Shown: piece by piece, positions 44,451 through 56,002 of the stretch
Numbering within the stretch: the stretch's first letter is position 1
How the letters are laid out: each line of letters starts with the position of its first letter
From: Hemerocallis citrina
Lineage: Eukaryota; Streptophyta; Magnoliopsida; Asparagales; Asphodelaceae
Assembly: GCA_017893485.1 (NCBI GenBank)
Contig: CM030367.1
Coordinates: 84,760,853 to 84,824,852 of the forward strand
Length of the DNA stretch: 64,000 nt
Reading direction: 5' to 3'
The notes under the pieces: model-generated
Seen by the model: the letters and a program-made list of their open reading frames with translations, nothing else
Databases searched by the model: none
Told to the model about the DNA's origin: nothing
Made by a program: the position numbers and the translations under genes

Positions 44451-47380
44451 ACGATGGGTCAAACAATGTGAGTTTGCCTACTAAGTGTCGGAATCTCTGA
44501 ACTGTATGGGATTTGGTGAAGAAGTCTGCAGTCTGCTGAGAAGAGGTAACAGAATGGAGAGAGATGGTCCCTGCCTCAAAACGCTCACGAACATAATGAA
44601 AATCAATCTCAATATGTTTCGTTCGCTCATGGAAGACCGGGTTGCTTGCAATATGCACTGCACTCTGGTTATCACAATAAAGTGGAGTAGCTCCTGTAAG
44701 GTTAACACCCATATCTGATAACAGCCAACGAACATGAACAATCTCTCTAGTAGTAGCTGCCATTGCTCTGTACTCAGCCTTGGTGGAAGAACATGCAACA
44801 ACTGCCTGTTTCTTGCTCCGCCATGAGATCAACGAATCACCAAGAAATAGACAGAAACCTGTAGTAGACCTTCTGGTAGTCGGATCTCCTGCCCAATCTG
44901 AATCAGAATATGCACTGATCTCTAGTTTGGATGTAGAAGACATGAATAATGAGCGAGTGATGGTGCCCCGAAGATATCTGAGGATCCGAAGAAGAGCACC
45001 GTAGTGAACTGATGTAGGAGCAGAAACAAACTGACTGACAATACTAACTGCATGAGCAATGTTGGGTCTGGTCATGTATAAATAGACAAGCTGTCCAACA
45101 ATCTGCCTGTATCTAGTGGGATCAGGAAGGAGCTCATCATCTATGGGACGAAGCTTCACATGAAGCTCTAAGGGTGTATCAGCTGATCGACTGTCGGAGA
45201 GGCATGCAGCGGAAATAATATCTGATGTGTATTTTTGCTGAGAAATGAGTATCCCTTGAGATCCATGAGCAATCTCTAAACCCAGAAAGTAACGTAGCTT
45301 ACCAAGGTCTTTCATATGAAACTGTTGGTGAAGGTATTTCTGGGTGGATGCAATGCCGGCGGAGTCATCTCCAGTAATGATCATATCATCAACATATAAT
45401 AGTAGAAGTACCCTCCCCTGCGGTGATGACTGTATAAACATAGAGTGGTCCTGTGAACTCTGACGGAAGCCAGCCTTGGTGATGACAAGCCGAAAACACT
45501 CAAACCAGGCTCGAGGGGCCTGTTTCAAATCATATATAGCACAGCGTAGTCTACAAACATGACGAGGAGGAGTAGTAAGGCCAGGAGGAGGATGCATATA
45601 AACTACTTCAGATAAGGTACCATGAAGAAAAGCATTCTTCACGTCCAACTGGTATAGCGGCCACTGAAGAACAGCAGCAACAGCAAGAAGAGTGCGAACT
45701 GTAGTCATCTGTGCAACGGGAGCAAAGGTCTCATCATAGTCAATGCCATGCTCCTGAGTAAACCCTCGGGCTACTAGACGGGCCTTGTGCCGCTCAATAG
45801 ATCCATCAGGTTGATATTTAACCTTGAAGATCCACTTGCAGCTAATAGGCTGAACGCCCTCTGGTAGAGGAACAACATCCCAAGTGCCAGTCTGATCAAA
45901 TGCACTGAATTCTTCTGCAATAGCTTTCCTCCATTCAGGATATTGAATTGCGTCTTGATAAGTTCTGGGCTCACGTGTAGAGTGTATAGCAGTGAGATAT
46001 GCATGAAACTGTGGTGAGTAGGAAGCTAGGGTGGCAAAACCAAACTGGTCAGAAGGACCAGTGGCATCAGGTGTATAACGTGCTGGAGGAATACCAGAAG
46101 TGGAACGGGTAGACTGACGAAGAGGTGGTGGACTGACAGAGTGTGGTGGAGTAGGTTCATGTGTCGGTGGTGAAGTAGGTGGGATGGGTGGTGTCTGCTG
46201 TGGAGATGCAGGTGGAGGTTCGGTAAGGGGAACAATAGGTGTAGGGACAGCAGGAGATGTGAACGGAGCCAAGGGAGTGGGATCAAAAGGAATGCGAGAA
46301 GATAAGGTCGGGGGGCTAGCAACAACATGAGAATTGAGAAATCTAGTATCCTCGGGGGGGGGGGGGGGGGGGGGGGTCAGGTAGTAAGGGGAGTCTTCCA
46401 CAAAGGAGACATGTCGAGAAATGCGGACACGACCCGCTGATGGATCATAACAACGGTAACATTTGTGTTCAGGACTGAGACCTAGGTGAATGCACTTAGC
46501 AGCACGAGCGGAGAGCTTCGTGCGCTCAGTAGGAGGGAGAAGGACATAACAGGTGCATCCAAAGGTACGAATCATACTGTAGTCGGGAGCTGAATCAAAA
46601 AGAGCCTTGTAAGGGGTCGTACCAGCTAGGGCAGACGAGGGAGTAATGTTAATGAGACTAACAGAGGTCATGATAGCTTCGGCCCAGAATGAGCGAGGAG
46701 CAGAAGAGGAGAGTAAAAGAGTGCGAGCCGTCTCAAGAATGTGACGATGCTTGCGTTCAGCTACACCATTCTGCTCATGTGTGTGAGGGCATGATTGCTG
46801 AAACAGGGTGCCGTGAGACTGAAGGATGGATCTCATAGTGGTGGAGGTGTACTCACGTGCACCATACGAACGAAAATTCTTAATGTGTACACCGAACTGA
46901 GTGTGAATCATAGTTGTAAAGAACTTGTAAATATCAGGTATCTCAGATCGCTGACACATAAGAAAAACCCATGTATATCTAGTGAAGTCATCAATAAATG
47001 CAACATAATAGAGATAGCCTTTCCACGAGGGTACGGGAGAGGGTCCCCATATGTCGGAATGAACAAGTTGAAAAGGGTGAGTGGTTTCAGAAGTTCTTTT
47101 GTGACTAAAGGGTAGGGCAATATGTTTGGCCAAATGACAACCCTGGCAATCAGATAAATGTTTAAAAGTGAGAGAACCAAGAGCACCACTACGAACTATA
47201 GTCTGAAGTCGTGATGCGCTAATATGACCTAAACGTCTGTGCCACAGATCAGCATCAGAGGAAACGATACCGGCAAAACTAGAAGGAGAGTGATGTGCAC
47301 GAAGAAAATCTAGATAATATAGACGACCGTGACGACTAGCACGCCCAAACTCCTCACCGGTGGATGAATCAGTAATAGAA
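44449..47380 (-). pseudogene. Copia pol: GAG-pre-integrase, integrase, RT, RNase H
   Basis: One open frame of about 970 codons starts in SSITDSSTGEEFGRAS at the solo-LTR junction. Order: GAG-pre-integrase (DLWHRRLGHIS, CQGCHLAKH); integrase core (HSDIWGPSP, YVAFIDDFTRYTWVF, SYGAREYTSTTM, CPHTHEQNGVAERKHRHILE); a Pro-rich stretch encoded partly by a run of 23 G on the plus strand (46354-46376); RT (CKWIFKVKYQPDGSIERHKA, YQLDVKNAFLHG, LLLYVDDMIITGDD); and RNase H (SAYSDSDWAGDPTTRRSTTG, CDNQSAVHIASNP, RTKHIEIDFHYVRE), ending LTLFDPS. In integrase the second catalytic position reads SYGAREYTS where copia proteins usually have SDNGxEY, so an Asp is replaced. The N-terminus was cut off by the solo LTR. 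Confidence 0.92.
46354..46376. repeat. Homopolymer run of 23 G
   Basis: Uninterrupted G run, a proline tract on the coding minus strand. Its length is likely uncertain in any assembly. Confidence 0.85.
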
Positions 47381-47959
47381 CTGTAATACCCTAGATTTTT
47401 CAATTAATGAAAAATTATTTATTTTGCACGTAGTGTGCACGTGCAATATTTTGGTTGAATTAAATCTTATAATTATGTGTATAAATATTTAAATATGTGT
47501 TTCAAATTATTTTTATACAAAAGCCTTTCTTTAAATAAATAGAAAGCCTTATTTTAATTTATTGAAAAGGCCCTTTTCTTAAAAGCCCAAATATATTTTA
47601 TTTTATTTATTTAAAAGAACTATTTTTGGCCTATAAATAAAGCTCATGGATTAATCTTCTTTTTATTTAAACTTGTCATGTAGAAGACTATTTTATAACT
47701 AATTTATTTTTATACAAAATTAAAATGTACAATTTTTAGGCCTAGTTGCATGCACGTGCACTACATGTACACGTGCAATGCACACTTTTTCCAAGGCCGG
47801 GATTGATTCTTTTTGGAGGGAGATTCAAAAGTTTTAGTGGTGGTCATGGTGTGGTAGTTATGTGAATGTGGGTAGTTATGGTAACTTCTACTCTCATCCT
47901 AGCCTTCCATCCTACAACCAACCAACTAATCCTAGCCCTTCATTCTACTTGATTTCTAG

Positions 47960-47967
47960 TATAAATA
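47960..47967 (+). promoter_or_regulatory. TATA box of solo LTR B
   Basis: TATAAATA followed by CCCCCC-rich sequence, the usual LTR promoter context. Confidence 0.55.
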
Positions 47968-48504
47968 CCCCCCTCCCATGGCTATATTCATATGCAATTA
48001 TATTTTCCAAATCTATAGTCTTATTTTTATATTAGTGTGAGTTATAAAAGAGTGAGAGTTGTGTGCATTTTGCTTGGAGAGGAGGCCGGCATCATTCCAA
48101 GGAGAGAAGCTTTCGGTTGCTTGGTGGCTTGGAGCTTGTGCATCTCGTCGCAAAGGGCTTGTGTTGCTAAATTTGTTTAGTTCTCTCCATACAAGGTGGG
48201 TAAAATTTTCCATATTTCTAAAGTAGAATTGCTTGCTAAATGAATGAATGATAGTGGGTTGATTTTCCTTATTACTGATGCTAGTATCATATTGAGAATG
48301 ATGCATGAAAAATACTAATAAGAGTACACTTCTAATTGGAGATTTGACCTATGAATTGATTGGAATGTGAATATGCAGTTATATGTGATTTGATTAGTAA
48401 GAATCTAAGTTGGTATGGATTAATTATAACCATGAATGTGCAATTGGCTAATAAAGAAATTTGTGGCATAAATTGTTGAGAAATGTTGAAAAGAAACGTT
48501 CTGG

Positions 48505-49250
48505 TAAGTCGACTTAGGACCTTGTAAGTCGACTTATATACTCATTTAAGTCGACTGGTGATGTTATAAGTCGACTTCCTGATTGAATTAATTACTTAAA
48601 ATCATGGATGTTACCCCCCTGGACAGTCGACTTACTATGGTATAAGTCGACTGGTACTGATACATTTTATAAACTCGAATGTTCTACTGTTTTGGAAATA
48701 CATGAGACTCTACAAAGATAATTTGGGAATTGTTGCATGGAATAAAATGTGATTTGAAGATAAACGGTGCTATCAGAACTATGATTTTGATATGTGTATT
48801 TTTGGGGAATTATACCTTGCAAAAGAACTAGAAATAAAGAAGATTAATATAGTAAAGTGACATTATAGATGCATGAAAATATGAATTATGAATATTCGTT
48901 AGTACTTCTCATTTTGAGAACAATGTGATAACCATGAAATTTGAATTATTCTTGTTAAAGAATAGCATGACAAAATATGATGTGTGATTCCTTAATTTGA
49001 GATTTTTAAACTGTTCAGTCGACCGATTGTGTGTAGCAGTCGACTGTATAGAACTGGAGAAATTACATGATTGAACTATGCAAACCAGGCGACTGTGTTG
49101 AAAGACAGTCGACTGCCCTGTGGTGATAATTGATAATTGAAATACTGCGGAACAGCCGACTGCCATGTGCAGCAGTCGACTCTCCCGAGTAATTTTGAAT
49201 AACTGAATTTGACTGGACAAGTCGACTGGAAGAGATCCAAGTCGACTGTC
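48505..49250. repeat. Cluster of AGTCGACT palindromes
   Basis: Eleven exact copies of AGTCGACT in about 745 bases, plus several one-mismatch forms. The first block favours AAGTCGACTT, the second CAGTCGACTG. Spacing is irregular (about 15-120 bases), with one gap of about 390 bases. Confidence 0.93.
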
Positions 49251-49762
49251 CAGAGTGTTTGATATGTCAGAGAACATTATTCTGTATATTTGAAGATTGT
49301 GAACTTTATGATTGATGTTGATGAACTCTTTTTATTGCTGTATGAATTTATATGAAATGAATCATAGTTGGAATTGAGAAATTTACATGAGATGAATCAT
49401 AGATTTGAATTGAGAATTACATGAATATGAAAGCTAAGATCATGATATGCTGAGGCAATGAAAAATGAACTCAAGAGCTGGGAATGCTCAAATTGTGTTA
49501 GAATTTGTGAATTGGAATTGAAATGAAAGAGTAGCTAAGTCTCCCCCGGCATTTGGAAAGAATTGAAATGAATATTGAAAAGAAAGACCAAGGTTGGTCA
49601 TGTTGAAATGAATGAATAAGTCCGGTTTGGTGGAGAGGCTAACTCTAGAGCTTTGATCTTGTTCATGATTCTAATAAAAACCAAGGATTAGTACATAGTG
49701 GAGATGTGATGAAAGTAGGAGAAAAACACGAGTGAGAGCCATCGGATTTGCGGCGGAGGGTA

Positions 49763-50005
49763 TTTCACAGGTTCTTCATGATGAGTCGTGACATGACGTG
49801 GGTACGGCTCCAGGGTACCGTGGCGGCGGAAAGTATTTCACAGGTTCTTCACGATGCGTCGTGACATGACGTAGATACTGTTCCAGGGTACCGTCCCTGT
49901 GGTAACACTTGTGGGGTGTTTGGTGACTGCATGAGGATCGTGTGCCATGAAGGAGGCTGAATTGTCCATAGGTTCTTCACGATGCGTCGTGACATGACGT
50001 GGGAT
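49763..50005. repeat. Interspersed repeat in LTR B, 3 copies
   Basis: GGTTCTTCACGATGCGTCGT and the next ten bases recur at about 49770, 49842 and 49971. Confidence 0.88.
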
Positions 50006-50632
50006 TTCCCCTCTAGTTTCTGTACACGTGCTTGCACTCATAGATCATCTAAGACACTACCGTAGTTACAGTAGTAGATCAAGTCATGGCGAGGGATTGA
50101 ACCCTACAAAGATGAAGAACGATTAAGAGGCTTGCCTTCGGACCTATGTAGTATGGGATGCATAGACTCCGAATAAGTGTGCATTAGTGTCATGTAACAT
50201 AAATAATTGCATTAAGGATTAAGTGCACAATCACAACACGACATCAATAGGGTAGTCCCTTAAATTGTAATGTGACAGGTTTGTGTTTGCTAAATATGGA
50301 AAATTAAGTTATACTATTTTCGGCATAGAGAGGATGGCCGTGTATAATGATCGTCGGTTGAATAAACTGACGTACCCACAGTCTTATATGCAGGTAAATG
50401 GCATGTTAAAAGTTAAAGAGGAATGGATGCATAAAGACTTTACCATGTTGTTGTACATTTATGTAAATGTTGTATATTTTTACTTCCGCTGTGCAAATGA
50501 AAAATGTAATATTGAGGTAAACTCTGATGTAAGATGAAAAGTTTAAATTTCCTTGTAAAATTGTACTGAAGAAAGTGAAAAGATCCTGTAGAACATCTCG
50601 AATTCAGTGTTTTTGGGATTCGGGGCGTTACA

Positions 50633-51330
50633 AGAACAACCTAAAGAGTCAAAAGTAACGACAAGACCACTATCGCACAACGCACTAATAGAAATAAGGT
50701 TTATTGATAAATGAGGAGCATAAAGAACATATGGTAATGTGAGAGTGGGAGAGTTAATTGTCCCTGAGTGTGTAATAAGAAGTGGTGAGCCATCTGCTGT
50801 GTGGAGAGATGGAGAGTGAGAGGAAAGTGTTGTGCAGGTGGTGAATAGTGTCTGATTACTAGTGAGATGATGTGATGCACCAGAATCTAAAATCCAGAAC
50901 GAATTCATACCGGGAGTGGCAGAAATGGCAGGAGCAGAGGAGCCAGCATTGATAGACTGACCCATGAACTGTAGTTCCAGCTGAGTGAGGCGTTGCTGAG
51001 TATTAGCCCAAGCAGAAGACGGCAAGGCCGGAGTGACAGGCATGGCCGAGGATGTGGGGGAATAAGCACTGCTGTGACTGCTGTGACTGCTATGACTGCT
51101 ATGACTGAGAGCACAATGTGGAAGGAGATGCTGCTGGTGTCTGGATTGAGATAGGGAGTAGGACGGTGCTACCGGTGGCGGAAGTAGAGGTGGGGTAGGG
51201 TGAGGAATGATATAAGGAGAAGGTAGAAGGCCGGAGGCAGACGGAAAGTAGCGCTGCTGCTTTTGGAATCTGGAGGAGGAACGAGAGGTAGTTGCATCGG
51301 GGAAGTCTGTGGGGGCGAAAATATGTGGGA
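50633..51330 (-). pseudogene. Copia protease and end of gag
   Basis: The 51043-50543 frame contains NSFWILDSGASHHLTSNQTL, the copia aspartic protease active site (DSGA), then YVLYAPHLSINLISISALCD. It is in frame up to the junction with the solo LTR (VVTFDSLGCS). Upstream there is Ser/His/Pro-rich sequence (SHSSHSSHSSHSSAYSP), but no gag capsid or CCHC zinc knuckle could be found before the microsatellite at 51364. Confidence 0.85.
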
Positions 51331-51360
51331 GCGACTGAGATGCCCATCAAGTAGGAGTAC

Positions 51361-51480
<120 letters not shown>

Positions 51481-52040
51481 TTTGAATAAAAAAAATATAT
51501 ATAGTTGGGGTCTGCCCCCAATAAAAAATCAACAACAAATCGAATCAAGCAAAAAAAAAAGAAAGAGAAAGAAGAAAAGAAAGAAGAAGAAGAGTCTGAT
51601 GTTGAAGATGAAGAAAAATTAAAAAAAAAATTAAAAAAAATCAACAACAAATCTGATGTTGAAGATGGCATCGGTTGTAGAGGGCGGCTGATTTGGAAGA
51701 TCTGATGACGAAGTTGAAGTAGATCTCAGTTGGACGGCGGCGTTGGATAGATTGGGAGATCTGGGAGCGGCGGCGGCGGCCAGAAGATGACGATGCTGAG
51801 GGTGGTAGATCTGGACTGGTGACTATGGCCAGAAGATGAGTTGGGATCTCGAACGATGCTTGGTAGATCTGGACTGATGACTTCGATGCTTGGACTGGTG
51901 ACGATGGCCAGAAGACATTTGACGGCGTCCAGCCAAAATAAATTTTTTTTTTTTTTTTTTTTGTTTTTTTTTTTTTTTTTGGAAGAAATTTGTATAACTT
52001 TTGTGGAGAAAAAATTTAAGAAGAAAAAATTTGGATATTT

Positions 52041-52053
52041 GGCTCTGATACCA
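52041..52053 (-). promoter_or_regulatory. Primer-binding site of the copia element (tRNA-Met type)
   Basis: TGGTATCAGAGCC on the minus strand, directly adjacent to the LTR. Confidence 0.92.
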
Positions 52054-52193
52054 TGTTAAGATAAATCAGAGAGAAAAATGAAGACAATACTGAATATTGA
52101 ATTGAATTTAACCAAGTACAATACCACCTATATATAGGAGGTGAACAATACCAAAACAACTCTACCATCAATATGGGACTATAATATCTAACA
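52054..52193 (-). repeat. 5' LTR of the copia element
   Basis: Partner of 44296-44435, with the same TGTTAAG and CTAACA ends. Confidence 0.93.
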
Positions 52194-52531
52194 ACTTTTT
52201 TTATATAAGGTGCTAGGGTTCTTTTTCCACAAATACTTTTGGATTCAAATTTACATAAGAAGTTATGTAAGTGCTACTAAAACTCTACGATTTAGACAAA
52301 AACATTTCTTAGCCTAGAAGAGCAAATTGAAGAAATAACTTTTAAATATTTGTGTAATGACTTTTAATTGAATTATTTGGGATTCAAGAGTGAAAGAAAG
52401 TGCTTTATCTACTAATAGTGGACAAATTGGTGTATCACAAAATCTACCTCTATTGTCACACTGTAAATATAGGTCTTTTATAATACGCCTTAGTGACCAA
52501 TTATTAACAGTGGCACATCAATTAGTGCCTA

Positions 52532-53336
52532 GTTTATTTATTTATTTATTTTTTTTGAAGAAAAAGGTAGAATATAAACCCTGTTTTATTAAAGAGAATT
52601 TAACAAAACAATCCTGAATACTTAGTGCAATTACAAGTCCTACAAACAGAAAAGTAAAACATAATTACTGAGCCTCTAACAAAGCTCTGAAGGGTGGGAC
52701 TATACAAAGTACAGAGAAACAACATCAAAAAGAGTGCACCCGCGTAAACACTCCACAAGAGGGCCCACGCTCACTCGATAGTAGCTCCAAGCAAAACCTC
52801 CTCGTCATCGTACTCATCCACCTGGAAGGTCCTGGGTATCCTCCCCCTCGGTCCTGCCGCTGCAGCTGTGCCCCAAAAAGAAATGAGATGCATGATGTGA
52901 ATTAAGTTATCAGAAATACTATTACATGTCCCACAAAAGTAAAAGTTATTTAAGTCTAGCCATAAGGTCCAGATCGTCGCTGCAATAGCTATAAACCACG
53001 CTTCTTTCATGTCTTCCCTTTCAGAGGCGAACATGGTGCCAACCCACAGCTCTTCAAATGAGTGTGGGTACTTAGAGGTGCCAAGCGCTCTAAGTACCTC
53101 AACCTGAACCGATTGACTCCAATGGCACCTAATGAAAAGATGATCTCTTGATTCCAAATCCGCACTGCAGAAACCACATTGCATCACAACATTCGGTAAC
53201 CTCTTAACTAGGATTTCCCTGCTCAGAATGGCAACAGTTAGGACTAACCACATGAAGACTCTAATCTTTAATGGAGCTTTCGTTCTCCACACTATCGATG
53301 CCAAACTAGGTCTGCAACCTCGGAAATGGATGCGGT
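52532..53336 (-). mobile_element. 5'-truncated L1-type LINE, copy 3
   Basis: A poly-T/TTTA tail marks the 3' end on the left. The 3' region shares GTTTTGTTAAATTCTCTTTA and the bases after it with LINE copy 2. The 5' edge falls inside pol near 53336. No clear target duplication. Confidence 0.82.
52771..53304 (-). pseudogene. LINE pol C-terminus, zinc-binding domain
   Basis: A 177-codon open frame: IVWRTKAPLKIRVFMWLVLT, CGFCSADLESRDHLFIRCHW, FIAIAATIWTLWLDLNNFYF, ending EEVLLGATIE. It is the homologue of 32046-32717 without internal stops, but RT and endonuclease are missing, so it encodes no active enzyme. Confidence 0.82.
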
Positions 53337-53442
53337 TAATTAATTAACACACTTTTCAGTTTGTTTTTTTCTTTTATAAAACAATACGCTTCAACTTCCA
53401 TTTTGACCTACTCAAATAGTGGAAATTTGTCAAAGTGAAAAT

Positions 53443-53754
53443 TAGGGCTGTAAATCGAACCGGACTGGATCGGACAGCCATATGTTCAAGCCCGGACCGA
53501 AATTCTACTTGGACGGGCTTATGTCCGGCTCTGTTTAGATCGGAATTTTTTTTATAGTCCGGATTCGGTTCGGTAAAGTATCGGACCGCAATAATATTCA
53601 GACGGACTTATGTCCGGCTTGAGCTCGGTAAAGAATCGAACCGAATAATTTGTTCAGGATCGGTTCGTATAACAGTTCGGACGGTTCACGGTCGGACCAT
53701 TGCTCGAACCGGACTCGGATGGACGACGGATCGTCTTGTTCTTTTTACACCTTA
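53443..53754. mobile_element. hAT-type MITE (312 bp)
   Basis: Starts TAGGGCTGTAAA, ends TTTTTACACCTTA, with an exact 8-bp duplication GTGAAAAT (53435-53442 and 53755-53762). Rich in GGACCG/CGGTTC-type subterminal motifs. Confidence 0.92.
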
Positions 53755-54093
53755 GTGAAAATAGAAGTTGACAGGCATACTTTAAATAGAAAAAGGGTTT
53801 AGATGTTTCACCGTTTGTAAGTTCATTTATGTCAATTATTATTGAAATTAAATTTCGAAAACGACCAACTTTACAAATAGGACATGTTTGTAAAGTTATG
53901 CATGTGTTTTAAGAATACAACAATTGGTCCGGGGATGAAGTCGAATCAAATATCTTATTAGTAGTACACGATTTTCAAATCATAATCCCTTCTTCTGTAG
54001 TTTTGTAGTCCCTGGAGCCATATTAATATCAGTATTAATCTAAGTAGTGAAATTGTCAATTGTCTCGAATTGTGAAACTGTTAATTGAATTAA

Positions 54094-54292
54094 GGCTAAA
54101 TATTTTTAAAAAACCTCACTCAAGTATTGTGCATTTTAAAAAAATCATACCGGACAAATTGATAAGTATGGCATTTCCAGCCCAACAAGCGAAACCGGTG
54201 GTTTCTTGGTCACGACCAGCGAAAGCTAAAGTTCCATAAAAGAGCGTTTTCACGGGGTAGAACCTCATCAGGGAATATAAGGTTTTCATGAA

Positions 54293-54323
<31 letters not shown>

Positions 54324-54479
54324 TTAAAAAAAACCCTATGTTTTCAAGACACAGGTGAGTAGGTTTTTTTTTAAAAAAATTGTGTTGAAAATATGGTTGG
54401 GCGAATTTTTTATTTATAAAGTTGGGTGTAGTTTTTTTAAAATGCACAATACATGGGTGAAGTTTTTTTATATTTAGCC
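54094..54479. mobile_element. MULE-type MITE (386 bp)
   Basis: The TIRs start GGCTAAATATTTTTAAAAAA and share ATTGTGCATTTTAAAAAAA further in. An exact 9-bp duplication TTGAATTAA lies at 54085-54093 and 54480-54488. It has a poly-A run of about 26 at 54299. Confidence 0.9.
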
Positions 54480-54715
54480 TTGAATTAAATGCAGAGTTTT
54501 CGGTTGAGAATTTTAGAAGTGCAAGTTTTTACATTCACTGTCCACGTTCTATTGTTTAATGATTTATTAATTTTGTTTTAATTTCTAGATTAAAGTAATG
54601 TTTTCTAAGAAACAAGCTTCTGGGTATGAAAGAAGAAAATGAAAGAAAAGTAAAGAAGAGATTATAAAATCCCAAAGTGGTTCTTTAGAGAAAAAAATTA
54701 AAGAAAATAAAATTT

Positions 54716-54795
54716 GGGTAAATAGCTCAAAACCTGTACGAATTTTGGGTCTTTTGCGAAAAACTCACCCAAGTGTTTTTTGAACACCCGAACGC

Positions 54796-54826
<31 letters not shown>

Positions 54827-55273
54827 ACCAAATTTTCAAATTACGTATTTAAGAGGTGGTAATTATACATATGAGTTGCATGCGATTAATTTTGAACCCA
54901 GTTTTTCAAATGTACCCTCATCATCATTCTCCTTTTCTCCATCTCATCTCCTTCCTCTCCTCCTCCCACTCCTCCGTCACCACCATTGCCACCCATCACA
55001 CCTCCTCCACCTCCTCCACTTTTTCCTCCTTTTCGCCTCCATCTTCTTCGCCTCCCTTTTGTTCATTCTCCAAATGCTTTCATCTTTTCTAATTTTTGAA
55101 CCATAACCCAAATGCAAACTAAAACTCAAACCAAATAGCCTCTCATAATCATCATCCTCCACCACTACCACCACCTCCTTGGATTTCCGTCAGCGTTGGC
55201 AGCGACGATGAAGTCGGTATGACCCTCTTCTTCTTCTCCATTTTGTGAAGGTGCGTTTGAAAGAAAGAGAGAG

Positions 55274-55320
<47 letters not shown>

Positions 55321-55535
55321 TGGATGGGGGAGTATTTTTGGTATGATAAAAATGAGGAAGTGTTTAGGAGATCATGTGATAGCATGTGCATCATTAGTCG
55401 GGTTTAATTTTTTGTTTTTTTTAAAAAGTGTAACTTTTTTTGGGGGGGGGGGGGGGGGGTTCTTACGTTAAATTTCACTTGGATGAGTTTCTCGCAAAAA
55501 ACCAAAAGTTCATACATGTTTTAAGCTATTTACCC
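54716..55535. mobile_element. Non-autonomous TIR element with poly-C/poly-G arms (820 bp)
   Basis: The TIRs of about 65 bp (GGGTAAATAGCTnAAAAC and beyond) are followed on the left by 30 C (54797-54826) and on the right by 18 G (55442-55459), so the homopolymers are also inverted partners. A (GA)n run lies at about 55268-55320. No 9-bp duplication found. Confidence 0.82.
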
Positions 55536-55719
55536 ATCAATGTTTCTTCGGAAAACCAAGTTGAAAATGAGGTAAACGAAGGAGTTCAATAAAAATGAAA
55601 ATAAGGTAAACGAAGAAGTTCAAGATTTAGGTGAAAAAGAAAATGAACAAACAGAAAATATGGAAGAAACAACAAATGTGCTTGAAAATGAGAAAATTGA
55701 AAACAATGAAGAAATAAAC

Positions 55720-56002
55720 TGCTAGAGATTACGAGAGATAATAACAATGAGAAATTAGGGTTAGGGTTAATATCTCTACTGCTTGAGATATTATACCCTG
55801 CTATCATAAATTGGAATATCACAAGGGCACTACCTCTAGACCAGTATATATGGGATGAAACTGGGTTTAGGGTACTGGGCTTGAAGTCCCAGTCAACTCG
55901 GTCCAACAATTAACAGATAAACGTGCAAAGCACGTGTTGCCCCATAGAATATTATACACAATAATATTCTGTTATATTGAGAATAAACCTATATAACCAA
56001 CA
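55720..56002 (-). repeat. 3' LTR of a minus-strand copia element (283 bp)
   Basis: On the minus strand it starts TGTTGGTTATATAGG and ends CTCTAGCA, preceded by a purine tract (AGAAGGAGAT). A TATATA box lies near 55843. Confidence 0.7.

Larger units (their letters stand above)
47382..50632 (+). repeat. Solo LTR, element B (3.25 kb), inside the copia element
   Basis: It starts TGTAATACCC and ends GGGGCGTTACA, flanked by an exact 5-bp duplication AGAAC (47377-47381 and 50633-50637). Removing it and one copy of AGAAC rejoins the copia frame (VVTFDSLGCS to SITDSSTGEE). It has a TATA box at 47960-47967 and no coding content. It shares a core near 50130-50165 with LTRs A and C. With no internal region it is a solo LTR left by LTR-LTR recombination. 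Confidence 0.93.

Noticed and set aside
48505..49250. AGTCGACT cluster as a CRISPR-like array
   Set aside because: Repeat unit is 8 bp, spacing is irregular, and the host is a plant.
54780..55394. Pro-, Ser- and Leu-rich frames
   Set aside because: Produced by poly-C and (GA)n runs inside a non-autonomous element.
55750..55775. TTAGGGTTAGGG near 55755 as telomere-like repeat
   Set aside because: Only two units inside an LTR; plant telomeres need TTTAGGG arrays.
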